Shown: piece by piece, positions 8,296-14,549 of the stretch
Layout of the letters: every line of letters starts with the position of its first letter
Position numbering within the stretch: the first letter of the stretch is position 1
From: Bacteroidales bacterium
Lineage (GTDB): Bacteria > Bacteroidota > Bacteroidia > Bacteroidales > JAGOPY01
Assembly (NCBI GenBank): GCA_030638325.1
Contig: DAOWEV010000209.1
Span: 1-22,302, forward strand
Length of the DNA stretch: 22,302 nucleotides
Reading direction: 5' to 3'
The notes under the pieces: generated by a model
Seen by the model: the letters and a program-made list of their open reading frames with translations, nothing else
Told to the model about the DNA's origin: nothing
Database searches by the model: none
Made by a program: the position numbers and the translations under genes

Positions 8296-9069
8296 TTACG
8301 GTCGGATCACCGAGCCTGAACCAGTGATCTTTGTGACCAGGACCGGATTTCCTGTATAATAGACCGATCCGCTTCCGGAAATGTTTACGTCAAGGTAATC
8401 AATGACATGAATATACATGCTTCCGGAGCCTGAAATCCTGGCAAAACAATCATCCTGAACCAGCTCATAAGCCTTTATTGAACCTGATCCGCTGATATTC
8501 AGTTTCCCGGTATGGGTTTCGCCCCAGAAATACATGTCTCCCGAACCGCTGATGCTAACATTCAGGGTTTCTGCTTCAACACCCATATCGACAGATCCGG
8601 AACCACTGATGTTTACCAAAATCAATTCTGCCTGTGCATTCATGTAAATATTTCCAGATCCGGAGATCCCTGCTTCCAGGCTGTTGGTATGTATTTCATC
8701 AGCGCGTATCAATCCTGAACCACTTAGTTCGACAACATTTATATCCGGTGTCCTGATGAAGAGCTTCATCGGGAAGTGATTTCTAAGGTTGTCCCGGGTA
8801 TCTATTCTCAATGTGGTACCCCCTACGATGGTTCGGATATATGGGATCAGGTTGGATTCTGCCTCAATCGTGACTTCGAAAACAGAATCCTGTATGATAT
8901 AAACATCAAAGTCCCCTTCATTGTATATTTTGTTGAAGGGTGGCATGGTCCTGGTTTCAGTTACAACATTATGATTCCCTTCAATTTTTATCAGGGATTT
9001 GTAACATCCTGAAAAAAATATCAAAATACCGGCACATAAAATGACTAATGTAAATTTCATTGTTTTCAT
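8296..9069 (-). CDS. Head-GIN-domain (DUF2807) lipoprotein with SGSG repeats
   Basis: The protein has a lipoprotein signal ending FFSGC, a DUF2807 adhesin-head-like domain, and a C-terminal half in which SGSG or TGSG recurs eight times about every 17-21 residues, the pattern of a single-stranded right-handed beta-helix. The in-frame ORF can start with TTG at 9093, but ATG at 9069 (or 9060) fits a normal lipoprotein signal better and gives about 257 residues with the lipidated Cys at 22. It is expected to be anchored in the outer or inner membrane facing the periplasm or surface. DUF2807 proteins are called putative autotransporter adhesin heads, but their role is not established. The gene follows the DUF4097-like gene by about 75 nt and is likely part of the sigma/anti-sigma transcript. 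Confidence 0.88.
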   Translation of the reverse strand: MKTMKFTLVILCAGILIFFSGCYKSLIKIEGNHNVVTETRTMPPFNKIYNEGDFDVYIIQDSVFEVTIEAESNLIPYIRTIVGGTTLRIDTRDNLRNHFPMKLFIRTPDINVVELSGSGLIRADEIHTNSLEAGISGSGNIYMNAQAELILVNISGSGSVDMGVEAETLNVSISGSGDMYFWGETHTGKLNISGSGSIKAYELVQDDCFARISGSGSMYIHVIDYLDVNISGSGSVYYTGNPVLVTKITGSGSVIRP

Positions 9070-9146
9070 AGTTTCTCTGGTAATAGTTTCCAAAGTGTAT
9101 TGTTAATGACAATATAATTTTAAAAAGGTTGCATAAAGTTGGCGGT

Positions 9147-10406
9147 TTACTTTAACAGAATCTTTCCAGCGTTGGATTTTATTTTCAAAGGAATGGCCTT
9201 TGTACTCATCTTGCCAATCTTACAACTAACTTGAATGAGCTCTTCCTCCCCATTCATGGGCGTTTCTTTTTTGACCAGCAGCTCAGTAAGGTAACTGACC
9301 CGGGTTTTTTCATTGCGGATGATCTCAACATCATAATATTCCTTTTCATTGAGATGCAAAGTAATATCAGTATAGCTGGCCTGAATGATGAAATGAATGA
9401 GGCTGGCGGGCAGGTTTTTCACAATCAGATCGCCGTAATGGATTTTTAAGTCAAGGCTTTCAGATATTGTAGTGAGATTGCAATACGAGAAAGAGGTTTC
9501 ACCCTCAATAACATGCACCGTGTCGATGTAATATTTATCTCTTTTTGAATTCAGTTTTAATTCGGTAACCTCCGTCAGGTAAATTTTGGATGACTTACTT
9601 TCGATGGAGAGTATTTCACCTTTATCCAGAATCAGGTCAGAATAATTGATGAACAGATTGCCTTGACTGATCTCATCGATGTAGGCATTCCCGAAATTGA
9701 TCCTGATCTTTGTGCTACCCGTGAAAGAGTGTGCTTTCAGATCTCCGTTTGAGAGGGTAATATCAACCTTCGAGCTATGATCAGTGGTATAGATATTCCC
9801 GAATTTATTATTGATCTTCAACTCATTATTTATCGGTAAGTACACCGTATAATTAATTTGCGTTGAGGTTCCACTGCTAAACAAAGTGCTTGCCAGGTCG
9901 GACACATCAGACCAGAATTGGCTCTTTCCTTCAAAAACGGTCTGGGCGATTACATAATATTTGGTAGATTTAAAATGGAAATCGATATAGTCGTAAGTCT
10001 TGTCGACTTTTGATTGCTTGCTTGCTTTTACCGACAGCTCTATTTCAAACCTGACAGAATCTTTTTCCCAGGGAATCAGATGAATATTGCCATATTTATT
10101 GCTGATCTGTATTTCTGTTTCAGCAGATACGGCAAAACATTCCGAGAGGGTACGACTTTTCTCATATGTTTGCGCCGATGCTTGCCGGGAGGTGATAATA
10201 AACACCAGCCAAATAAGTATCAACAATTTAAATCTGAGTCCACTACGAAAAGTCGTAAAAACTAAACAAAGCCACAGATTCACAGATTTTAAAAAATTAA
10301 ATCTGTGATAATCAGTGTAATCTGTGGCAATTTTTCCGACTATTTTAGATAAATGTCTTTTTGAACTGGATTTAAATCTGGAATTCGCTATTTTCATAGG
10401 TGTCAT
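9147..10406 (-). CDS. Secreted DUF4097-like beta-helix envelope protein
   Basis: The mature part is a long series of short beta strands with turns such as NKYGNIHLIPW, NKFGNIYTTDH, SNGDLKAHSF and HYGDLIVKNL, resembling DUF4097/DUF2807 adhesin-like helices. A signal-like segment (61-79, LLILIWLVFI up to ASAQ) is unusually far inside the open frame. The ATG at 10406 overlaps the anti-sigma gene by 35 nt and leads through a dispersed-type inverted repeat (10271-10328) before the signal peptide. A TTG at 10226 would give a normal signal peptide and put the repeat outside the gene. The true start is therefore uncertain; the body of the gene is not. It lies between the anti-sigma factor and the GIN lipoprotein genes, which suggests an envelope role under that sigma factor. 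Confidence 0.82.
   Translation of the reverse strand: MTPMKIANSRFKSSSKRHLSKIVGKIATDYTDYHRFNFLKSVNLWLCLVFTTFRSGLRFKLLILIWLVFIITSRQASAQTYEKSRTLSECFAVSAETEIQISNKYGNIHLIPWEKDSVRFEIELSVKASKQSKVDKTYDYIDFHFKSTKYYVIAQTVFEGKSQFWSDVSDLASTLFSSGTSTQINYTVYLPINNELKINNKFGNIYTTDHSSKVDITLSNGDLKAHSFTGSTKIRINFGNAYIDEISQGNLFINYSDLILDKGEILSIESKSSKIYLTEVTELKLNSKRDKYYIDTVHVIEGETSFSYCNLTTISESLDLKIHYGDLIVKNLPASLIHFIIQASYTDITLHLNEKEYYDVEIIRNEKTRVSYLTELLVKKETPMNGEEELIQVSCKIGKMSTKAIPLKIKSNAGKILLK
10271..10328. repeat. Inverted repeat of the (C)CACAGATT type
   Basis: The left arm GCCACAGATTCACAGATTT (10271-10289) pairs with AAATCTGTG (10299-10307) and AATCTGTGGC (10319-10328), leaving an 11-nt one-sided bulge. The unit AATCTGTG recurs about every 10 nt. 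I recognise this as resembling intergenic repeats widespread in Bacteroidota and some other phyla. Here it falls in the doubtful 5' extension of the DUF4097-like frame. Confidence 0.8.
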
Positions 10407-10947
10407 TTTTTTCAGTATTGTCAGATTGCTTTATCAGGTTCAGCATTTCTTCCAGGAGCCCGAGTTTGAGCCGGTAATTCAGGATCATGGCTTCAATGAC
10501 CTCTTCGTTGTCGGCGTTGTCTTTGAGGTCTTCCTTCAGTTCCTCATAAATCTTATCCAGCTCAACGAATTCAAGGTCAATTTCCTGAAGTATCTCAGGG
10601 CGGTTCTGCGTCAGGAGGATGATCAGTTCTTTTTTATTGTTGATCTGTGATGAATAATAGAATTCAGCCTCGAACAATGCTTCCATCATGGGCGACTTTT
10701 CTGCAGCAATTTCAATGGATGCGCCTGAAAAAAGCTGGTTGCTCTTCTTGTCAGTAATATCGTTCAGTACCCACGACAATCCGAAGATCATCACCACCAC
10801 GGCTGCCCTCCAGGCAATCCCTTGCCACCCAATGGAAAGGATTGGTCTGCGTTTTTCTATCCTTTCCCAGATGGCTGGATCAGGCTCGGAAGTATCAAAT
10901 TCTTTTCGGTTAGCGATGATGAATTGTTCAAGCTTATCAGTTTTCAT
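10372..10947 (-). CDS. Single-pass anti-sigma factor
   Basis: The 191-residue product begins with a cytoplasmic segment, DKLEQFIIANRKEFDTSEPD, followed by WERI, a pattern common in Bacteroidota anti-sigma proteins. One membrane helix (about 44-61, GIAWRAAVVVMIFGLSWVL) follows, and then a long acidic, helical and probably coiled-coil periplasmic part (about 90-180). Its start overlaps the end of the ECF sigma gene by 11 nt on the same strand, the classic sigma/anti-sigma arrangement. It likely holds the sigma factor at the inner membrane until an envelope signal arrives. It shows no zinc-binding HxxxCxxC motif, so it is not a ZAS-type protein. Confidence 0.82.
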   Translation of the reverse strand: MKTDKLEQFIIANRKEFDTSEPDPAIWERIEKRRPILSIGWQGIAWRAAVVVMIFGLSWVLNDITDKKSNQLFSGASIEIAAEKSPMMEALFEAEFYYSSQINNKKELIILLTQNRPEILQEIDLEFVELDKIYEELKEDLKDNADNEEVIEAMILNYRLKLGLLEEMLNLIKQSDNTEKNDTYENSEFQI

Positions 10948-11569
10948 GGTTCTGTGTATTTAGAATTTCTTTTATTTTCCGCTTTGCCCGCATATATTGC
11001 GATTTTGAAGTTGACTCGCTGATGTCCAGTATCCCCGCGATCTCCTGATGATCATAACCTTCCAGAAGATACAGGGAAAAGATCAGGCGGCTCCCTTTGG
11101 GCAACTGCTGCAAGGCATTTTTAACGTTTTCCACACTTAATTCCTTCTGTGGTTCACACTGGTCAGCTTCTCTGTTGCCAAATGTTGTCATATCTTTAAA
11201 GAGTTCGAAATTGGTTTTTTTTCGTTTTAATTCGTTGATACACTTATGGATCACTATCTTTTTTATCCAGGCCCCAAAACTCGATTCATACCGGAAAGAA
11301 TCCAGCCTGTAAAAAGCCTCACTGAAAGATTCCTGCAGCATATCCTCTGCCTCTTCCTTGTTGTTCATCATGCGGAGGCAAATATTGTACATCGCCCTGG
11401 CATAAAGCCGGTAAAGCTGATGCTGGGCCCGTGCATGCCCGCGCTTACTACTTTCAATGATCTCCCTGTGTATTTCCAGTTGAGTCGCCGTCAATGTTTG
11501 ATCTTGTGTTTCAATGTTAATGACAATATCTGGTGATAAAGGTTGCAAATTTTTCTGAGATAAAAACAA
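10937..11569 (-). CDS. ECF-family RNA polymerase sigma factor
   Basis: Region 2 lies at about residues 45-116 (QLYRLYARAMYNICLRM, EEAEDMLQESF, WIKKIVIHKCINELKRKK). Region 4 lies at about 151-204 (LQQLPKGSRLIFSLYLLEGY, HQEIAGILDIS, KSQYMRAKRKIKEIL). These are the two domains of an extracytoplasmic-function sigma factor. There is no in-frame ATG before region 2: the first, at residue 60, lies inside it. Translation must therefore start at a non-ATG codon, TTG at 11569 (210 residues) or more plausibly TTG at 11494 (185 residues, the usual length). It overlaps the anti-sigma gene and probably drives a unit that includes the two downstream envelope proteins. Confidence 0.92.
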   Translation of the reverse strand: MFLSQKNLQPLSPDIVINIETQDQTLTATQLEIHREIIESSKRGHARAQHQLYRLYARAMYNICLRMMNNKEEAEDMLQESFSEAFYRLDSFRYESSFGAWIKKIVIHKCINELKRKKTNFELFKDMTTFGNREADQCEPQKELSVENVKNALQQLPKGSRLIFSLYLLEGYDHQEIAGILDISESTSKSQYMRAKRKIKEILNTQNHEN

Positions 11570-11595
11570 AATTTAAACAGTCTCTAAAAATGTTA

Positions 11596-11603
11596 TATCT
11601 TTG
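11596..11603 (+). promoter_or_regulatory. Candidate -7 box for tnaA and its leader
   Basis: TATCTTTG matches TAnnTTTG exactly. A weak TTTA lies about 20 nt upstream in place of TTTG. Transcription would begin near 11610 and leave a leader of about 180 nt before tnaA. Confidence 0.45.
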
Positions 11604-11626
11604 AACCCCTAATCTCCAACCAATTA

Positions 11627-11719
11627 ATGAAAAGTTGTGGGTTTTTCATATCAAAAAAGCATATCTATTTGAATATCAAGGAGCGGGATGAATTCAACTT
11701 TTATCTCCCCGGTCCCTGA
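11627..11719 (+). CDS. Candidate tnaA leader peptide (30 codons, ends Pro-Gly-Pro-stop)
   Basis: An ATG-initiated 30-codon frame starts about 17 nt after the predicted transcription start and ends 72 nt before tnaA. The peptide begins MKSCGFF and ends FNFYLPGP. It has no Trp but has aromatic residues at 14 and 26 and a final Pro before TGA. E. coli TnaC, which controls tryptophanase by ribosome stalling, also ends in Pro-stop. Its stop lies in the 5' arm of an imperfect stem (11709-11718 with 11741-11750). No Shine-Dalgarno site is visible, which is normal in this phylum. This is a proposal, not a recognised family member. Confidence 0.35.
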   Translation: MKSCGFFISKKHIYLNIKERDEFNFYLPGP

Positions 11720-11771
11720 TCAAGAAATAGAACTACTTACCAGGATCCGGGTTATTTCACAAATTTATTAA
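11688..11771 (+). CDS. Alternative 27-codon leader ORF with a good Shine-Dalgarno site
   Basis: An ATG at 11688 is preceded at 4 nt by AAGGAG, the best Shine-Dalgarno match noticed in the window. The frame encodes MNSTFISPVPDQE... and stops 20 nt before tnaA. It overlaps the other leader frame in a different register. It may couple translation into tnaA, compete with the first leader, or be chance. Confidence 0.3.
   Translation: MNSTFISPVPDQEIELLTRIRVISQIY
11709..11750 (+). promoter_or_regulatory. Imperfect stem-loop over the leader-ORF stop codon
   Basis: CCGGTCCCTG (11709-11718) can pair at 8 of 10 positions with CAGGATCCGG (11741-11750). The 5' arm holds the last Pro codons and part of the stop of the first leader ORF. 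A ribosome stalled there would keep the stem open. No U-tract follows directly, so this is not a standard terminator. Confidence 0.35.
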
Positions 11772-11791
11772 TTTTTAATCTTTAATTATCT

Positions 11792-13171
11792 ATGAATCTT
11801 CCGTTTGCTGAATGCTATAAGATAAAAATGGTAGAATCGCTCCGCAAAAGCACCCGGGGGGATCGTGAAAAGTGGATCAAAGAAGCCAGGTATAATGTTT
11901 TTAACCTCCGGAGCAATCAGGTTTTTATTGACCTGCTCACCGATTCGGGAACCGGCGCTATGAGTGACAAACAATGGTCGGAAATGATGCTTGGTGATGA
12001 AAGCTACGCCGGTGCTTCTTCCTATTATAAAATGAAAGATGCTATCCGGGAAATAATGGGGTTTGAGTATTTTCTGCCGACACACCAGGGAAGGGCTGCT
12101 GAGAATGTTTTGTTCTCCGTGCTAATTAAAGAAGGAGACCTGGTCCCCGGAAATTCTCATTTTGATACCACCAAGGGCCATATCGAATTCCGCAAGGCCT
12201 TAGCGGTGGACTGCACCGTTGATGAAGCTTATGATACTTCTGTAAATCATCCTTTTAAAGGTAATATTGATATCGATAAGCTTGCCGGGGTTTTAAAGAA
12301 AAATCCTGTTGAAAAGATCCCGATGATCATTATTACCGCAACATGTAACACTCCCGGCGGACAGCCTGTCTCTTTGCAAAATATAAAAGATGTCAGGTCT
12401 GTTGCTGATAAATTCGGAGTAAGGGTAATTATCGATGCTGCCAGGTTTGCAGAAAATGCCTATTTCATCAAAACACGGGAAGCGGCATATAAGGACAAAA
12501 GCATCCATGAGATTGTCCTGGAGATGTTCAGTTATGCCGATGCCGTAACCATGAGCAGCAAGAAAGATGCGATCGTTAATATGGGGGGCTTCCTGGCTTT
12601 CCGGGAGGAAGAATTGTTTAAACAGGCCAGCGTTTACAACATCCTGTTTGAAGGATATATAACCTATGGAGGAATGTCGGGAAGAGACATGAATGCACTT
12701 GCACAGGGTTTGCACGAGGGAACAGAATTTGATTACCTGGATTCCCGTATCAGGCAGGTCGGATACCTGGGGAAAAAACTTGACGAATATGGCATCCCAA
12801 TGCAACAACCATACGGCGGACATGCTATTTTTGTGGATGCACAACGTTTTTTGCCCAATGTCCCGAGAGAAGAATTCCAGGCACAGAAGCTGGTTGTGGA
12901 ATTATATTTGGAAGGAGGTGTCAGGGCAGTGGAGATTGGGACACTGATGGCCGACCGGGACCCTGTGACCCGTGAAAACCGGTATCCGAAGCTGGAACTT
13001 TTACGCCTCACTATCCCGCGCAGGGTGTATACCAAAAATCATATGGATTATACGGCTGCCTGTCTGAAGAATATTTACGACCGCCGGGATAGTATTACAA
13101 GAGGACTCAGAATCGTTAATGAAGCAACTATACTGAGGCATTTTACAGTTGAGCTGGAACCAATCGGTTAG
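11792..13171 (+). CDS. tnaA: Tryptophanase (tryptophan indole-lyase)
   Basis: This 459-residue PLP-dependent beta-eliminating lyase splits L-tryptophan into indole, pyruvate and ammonia. Family motifs are IDLLTDSGTGAMSDKQW, GDESYAG, PTHQGRAAEN, GNSHFDTTKGH and MSSKKDA; Lys258 is the likely Schiff-base lysine. Three positions separate tryptophanase from tyrosine phenol-lyase, and all three are of tryptophanase type: Asp125 in HFDTT (Thr in the phenol-lyase), Ile382 in AVEIG (Arg), and His450 in LRHFT (Phe). The ATG start gives MNLPFAECYKIKMVE, matching the usual Bacteroides-type N-terminus. An MntP-like gene follows after 55 nt. Control probably runs through the leader region (11604-11791), although a TnaC mechanism has not been shown here. 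Confidence 0.95.
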   Translation: MNLPFAECYKIKMVESLRKSTRGDREKWIKEARYNVFNLRSNQVFIDLLTDSGTGAMSDKQWSEMMLGDESYAGASSYYKMKDAIREIMGFEYFLPTHQGRAAENVLFSVLIKEGDLVPGNSHFDTTKGHIEFRKALAVDCTVDEAYDTSVNHPFKGNIDIDKLAGVLKKNPVEKIPMIIITATCNTPGGQPVSLQNIKDVRSVADKFGVRVIIDAARFAENAYFIKTREAAYKDKSIHEIVLEMFSYADAVTMSSKKDAIVNMGGFLAFREEELFKQASVYNILFEGYITYGGMSGRDMNALAQGLHEGTEFDYLDSRIRQVGYLGKKLDEYGIPMQQPYGGHAIFVDAQRFLPNVPREEFQAQKLVVELYLEGGVRAVEIGTLMADRDPVTRENRYPKLELLRLTIPRRVYTKNHMDYTAACLKNIYDRRDSITRGLRIVNEATILRHFTVELEPIG

Positions 13172-13226
13172 TAATTGCGGATTCCGGATAAAATCCATAT
13201 GAACGCATATAATAAATAATTCAAAA

Positions 13227-13787
13227 TTGGAGTATATTGTATATCTAATCATAGCCCTGGCCCTTTCAACGACAGCCTTTTCGGTGTCTCTTCATACAAG
13301 CATTTATCGCTGCGTGGAGATAAATGAATCCATGGTTATGGGATTGATGTTCGGATTGTTCCAGGGGGGGCTGCTTTTACTGGGTTATCTCATAGGGATC
13401 TCTCTTGAAAATTATGTTCGTTCAATGGCCCATCCTCTCGGTATAACAATCCTGGCTTTTGTCGGGTTACGAATGATCTTTGAGTCGCGGAAGTCAACGG
13501 CCGTATACCGCACCTATACCGACAAAAACGTAAAGATACTGGCGGCTTTTTCGCTGGCTATCGGGATCAACGCATTCATGACCGGTCTGAGCCTGGGGCT
13601 GATCGGGATTAGAGCATGGTACCAGGCCGGTTTCCTGATCTTTGTCACATTTGTTATGTCCCTGATCGGGATCCGGATGGGAAAACTCGGGAAATTCGAC
13701 AGTGGTAAACGGGCTGAAATATCTGGCGGGTTATTAATTTTAACCGTAACTTTAGTGATATTTATCCAATACCTGAAAATCTTCTAA
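13227..13787 (+). CDS. MntP-like six-helix membrane protein lacking the usual acidic residues
   Basis: The 186-residue, very hydrophobic product has about six membrane helices in two related halves, with the layout of the MntP manganese-exporter (DUF204) family: LALSTTAFSVSLHTSI in helix 1, FVGLRMIFES, AIGINAFMTGLSLGL in the second half, and GKRAEISGGLLIL near the end. In E. coli MntP the corresponding segments read MSMDAFAASI and SLDAMAVG, each with an Asp that is here Thr or Asn. Metal transport is therefore doubtful or changed. No ATG is available near the N-terminus; the frame starts with TTG 55 nt after tnaA, so co-transcription is likely. An alternative reading is a distant member of the wider LysE-like superfamily. 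Confidence 0.75.
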   Translation: MEYIVYLIIALALSTTAFSVSLHTSIYRCVEINESMVMGLMFGLFQGGLLLLGYLIGISLENYVRSMAHPLGITILAFVGLRMIFESRKSTAVYRTYTDKNVKILAAFSLAIGINAFMTGLSLGLIGIRAWYQAGFLIFVTFVMSLIGIRMGKLGKFDSGKRAEISGGLLILTVTLVIFIQYLKIF

Positions 13788-13840
13788 TTTTGCAGGCTAA
13801 TTTTAAGGGTTCTACTTCCAATATAATGGGTAATGGATTA

Positions 13841-13987
13841 ATGATAAAATGATAAAATGATTAAATGATTAAATGATAAAATGATTGAATGATAAAATGA
13901 TTGAATGATAAAATGATTGAATGTAGGAACAATAAATAGCATTTACCCATTTAAGCATTTAATCATTTAAGTATTTGCGCATTTCCA
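13841..13987. repeat. 8-bp-period tandem array with an inverted second arm
   Basis: Ten consecutive octamers (13841-13920) read ATGATAAA, ATGATTAA or ATGATTGA, the last six alternating as a 16-bp higher-order unit. After a spacer of about 16 nt, six more octamers (13940-13987; CATTTAAG, CATTTAAT, TATTTGCG and similar) run in the opposite orientation with the same period. The two arms are approximately complementary in register, so the region can form a long imperfect hairpin. It occupies most of the 237-nt gap before the QueD-family gene. Confidence 0.88.
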
Positions 13988-14024
13988 CTAAAATAGTAGT
14001 AGTACCATTTTAAGGATTATCAAT

Positions 14025-14474
14025 ATGAGTATTGTCAGGATCAGTAAAGAGTTCAATTTTGCCATGTCGCATGCCCTCCTGGGTTACGATGGACTGTGTA
14101 AAAATATACACGGACATACCTATACACTGATAGTCACCGTAAAAGGAACTCCGCTGGATGATGATCAATCCCCGAAGAACGGCATGCTAATCGACTTTAA
14201 AGATCTCAAATCCATTATCAAATCCAATATCATCGATAAACTCGACCATGCTCTTCTATTAAATGAAGAAACACCCGAAGAACTGAAAGAACAACTGGTA
14301 AAGCATTATCAGAAGGTTATATTCACACCTTATCAGCCCACTACCGAGAATATGATCGTTGACCTTGCAGGACAGGTAAAAGCCTTGCTACCCCATGGAC
14401 TCATATTGCACAGCCTACGCTTACGTGAAACCGAAACTTCCTGTGCGGAATGGCTGGCTGATGACAACTTGTGA
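14025..14474 (+). CDS. queD: 6-carboxytetrahydropterin / 6-pyruvoyltetrahydropterin synthase family protein
   Basis: The 149-residue product has the T-fold PTPS/QueD signature. Zinc ligands are His16 (MSHALLG) and His29 and His31 (NIHGHTY); Cys25 in LCKNIHGH is the likely nucleophile. The catalytic Asp-His is in KLDHALLLN, and the substrate-binding Glu is in RETETS near the end. QueD enzymes convert dihydroneopterin triphosphate to 6-carboxytetrahydropterin in queuosine and 7-deazaguanine synthesis. Eukaryote-like PTPS enzymes make pyruvoyl-tetrahydropterin, and bacterial homologues can do either or a side reaction. The CxxxHGH arrangement is that of QueD-type enzymes. No queC, queE or queF is in the window. 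The protein is somewhat longer than the usual 120 residues because of an insert around 75-100. Confidence 0.85.
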   Translation: MSIVRISKEFNFAMSHALLGYDGLCKNIHGHTYTLIVTVKGTPLDDDQSPKNGMLIDFKDLKSIIKSNIIDKLDHALLLNEETPEELKEQLVKHYQKVIFTPYQPTTENMIVDLAGQVKALLPHGLILHSLRLRETETSCAEWLADDNL

Positions 14475-14487
14475 TATGAACAAAAAA

Positions 14488-14514
14488 AACAGCCCCGCAA
14501 AATGCGGGACTGTT
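14488..14514 (-). terminator. Intrinsic terminator for the PKD-protein gene
   Basis: On the minus strand AACAGTCCCGC pairs with GCGGGGCTGTT (11 bp including one G-U), with a 5-nt loop and then a run of T. On the plus strand one pair becomes an A-C mismatch and no T run follows, so the minus direction is favoured. It lies 36 nt past the PKD gene stop and just after the convergent QueD-family gene. Confidence 0.88.
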
Positions 14515-14549
14515 AAAAACAGGGATTGAAATATATTAAGGATTACACG

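Noticed and set aside
11792..13171. Tyrosine phenol-lyase as an alternative to tryptophanase
   Set aside because: Asp125, Ile382 and His450 match tryptophanase at the three positions that separate the two enzymes.
14488..14514. Hairpin as terminator of the plus-strand QueD-family gene
   Set aside because: No T run follows on the plus strand and one stem pair is lost there; it is much better as the minus-strand terminator.
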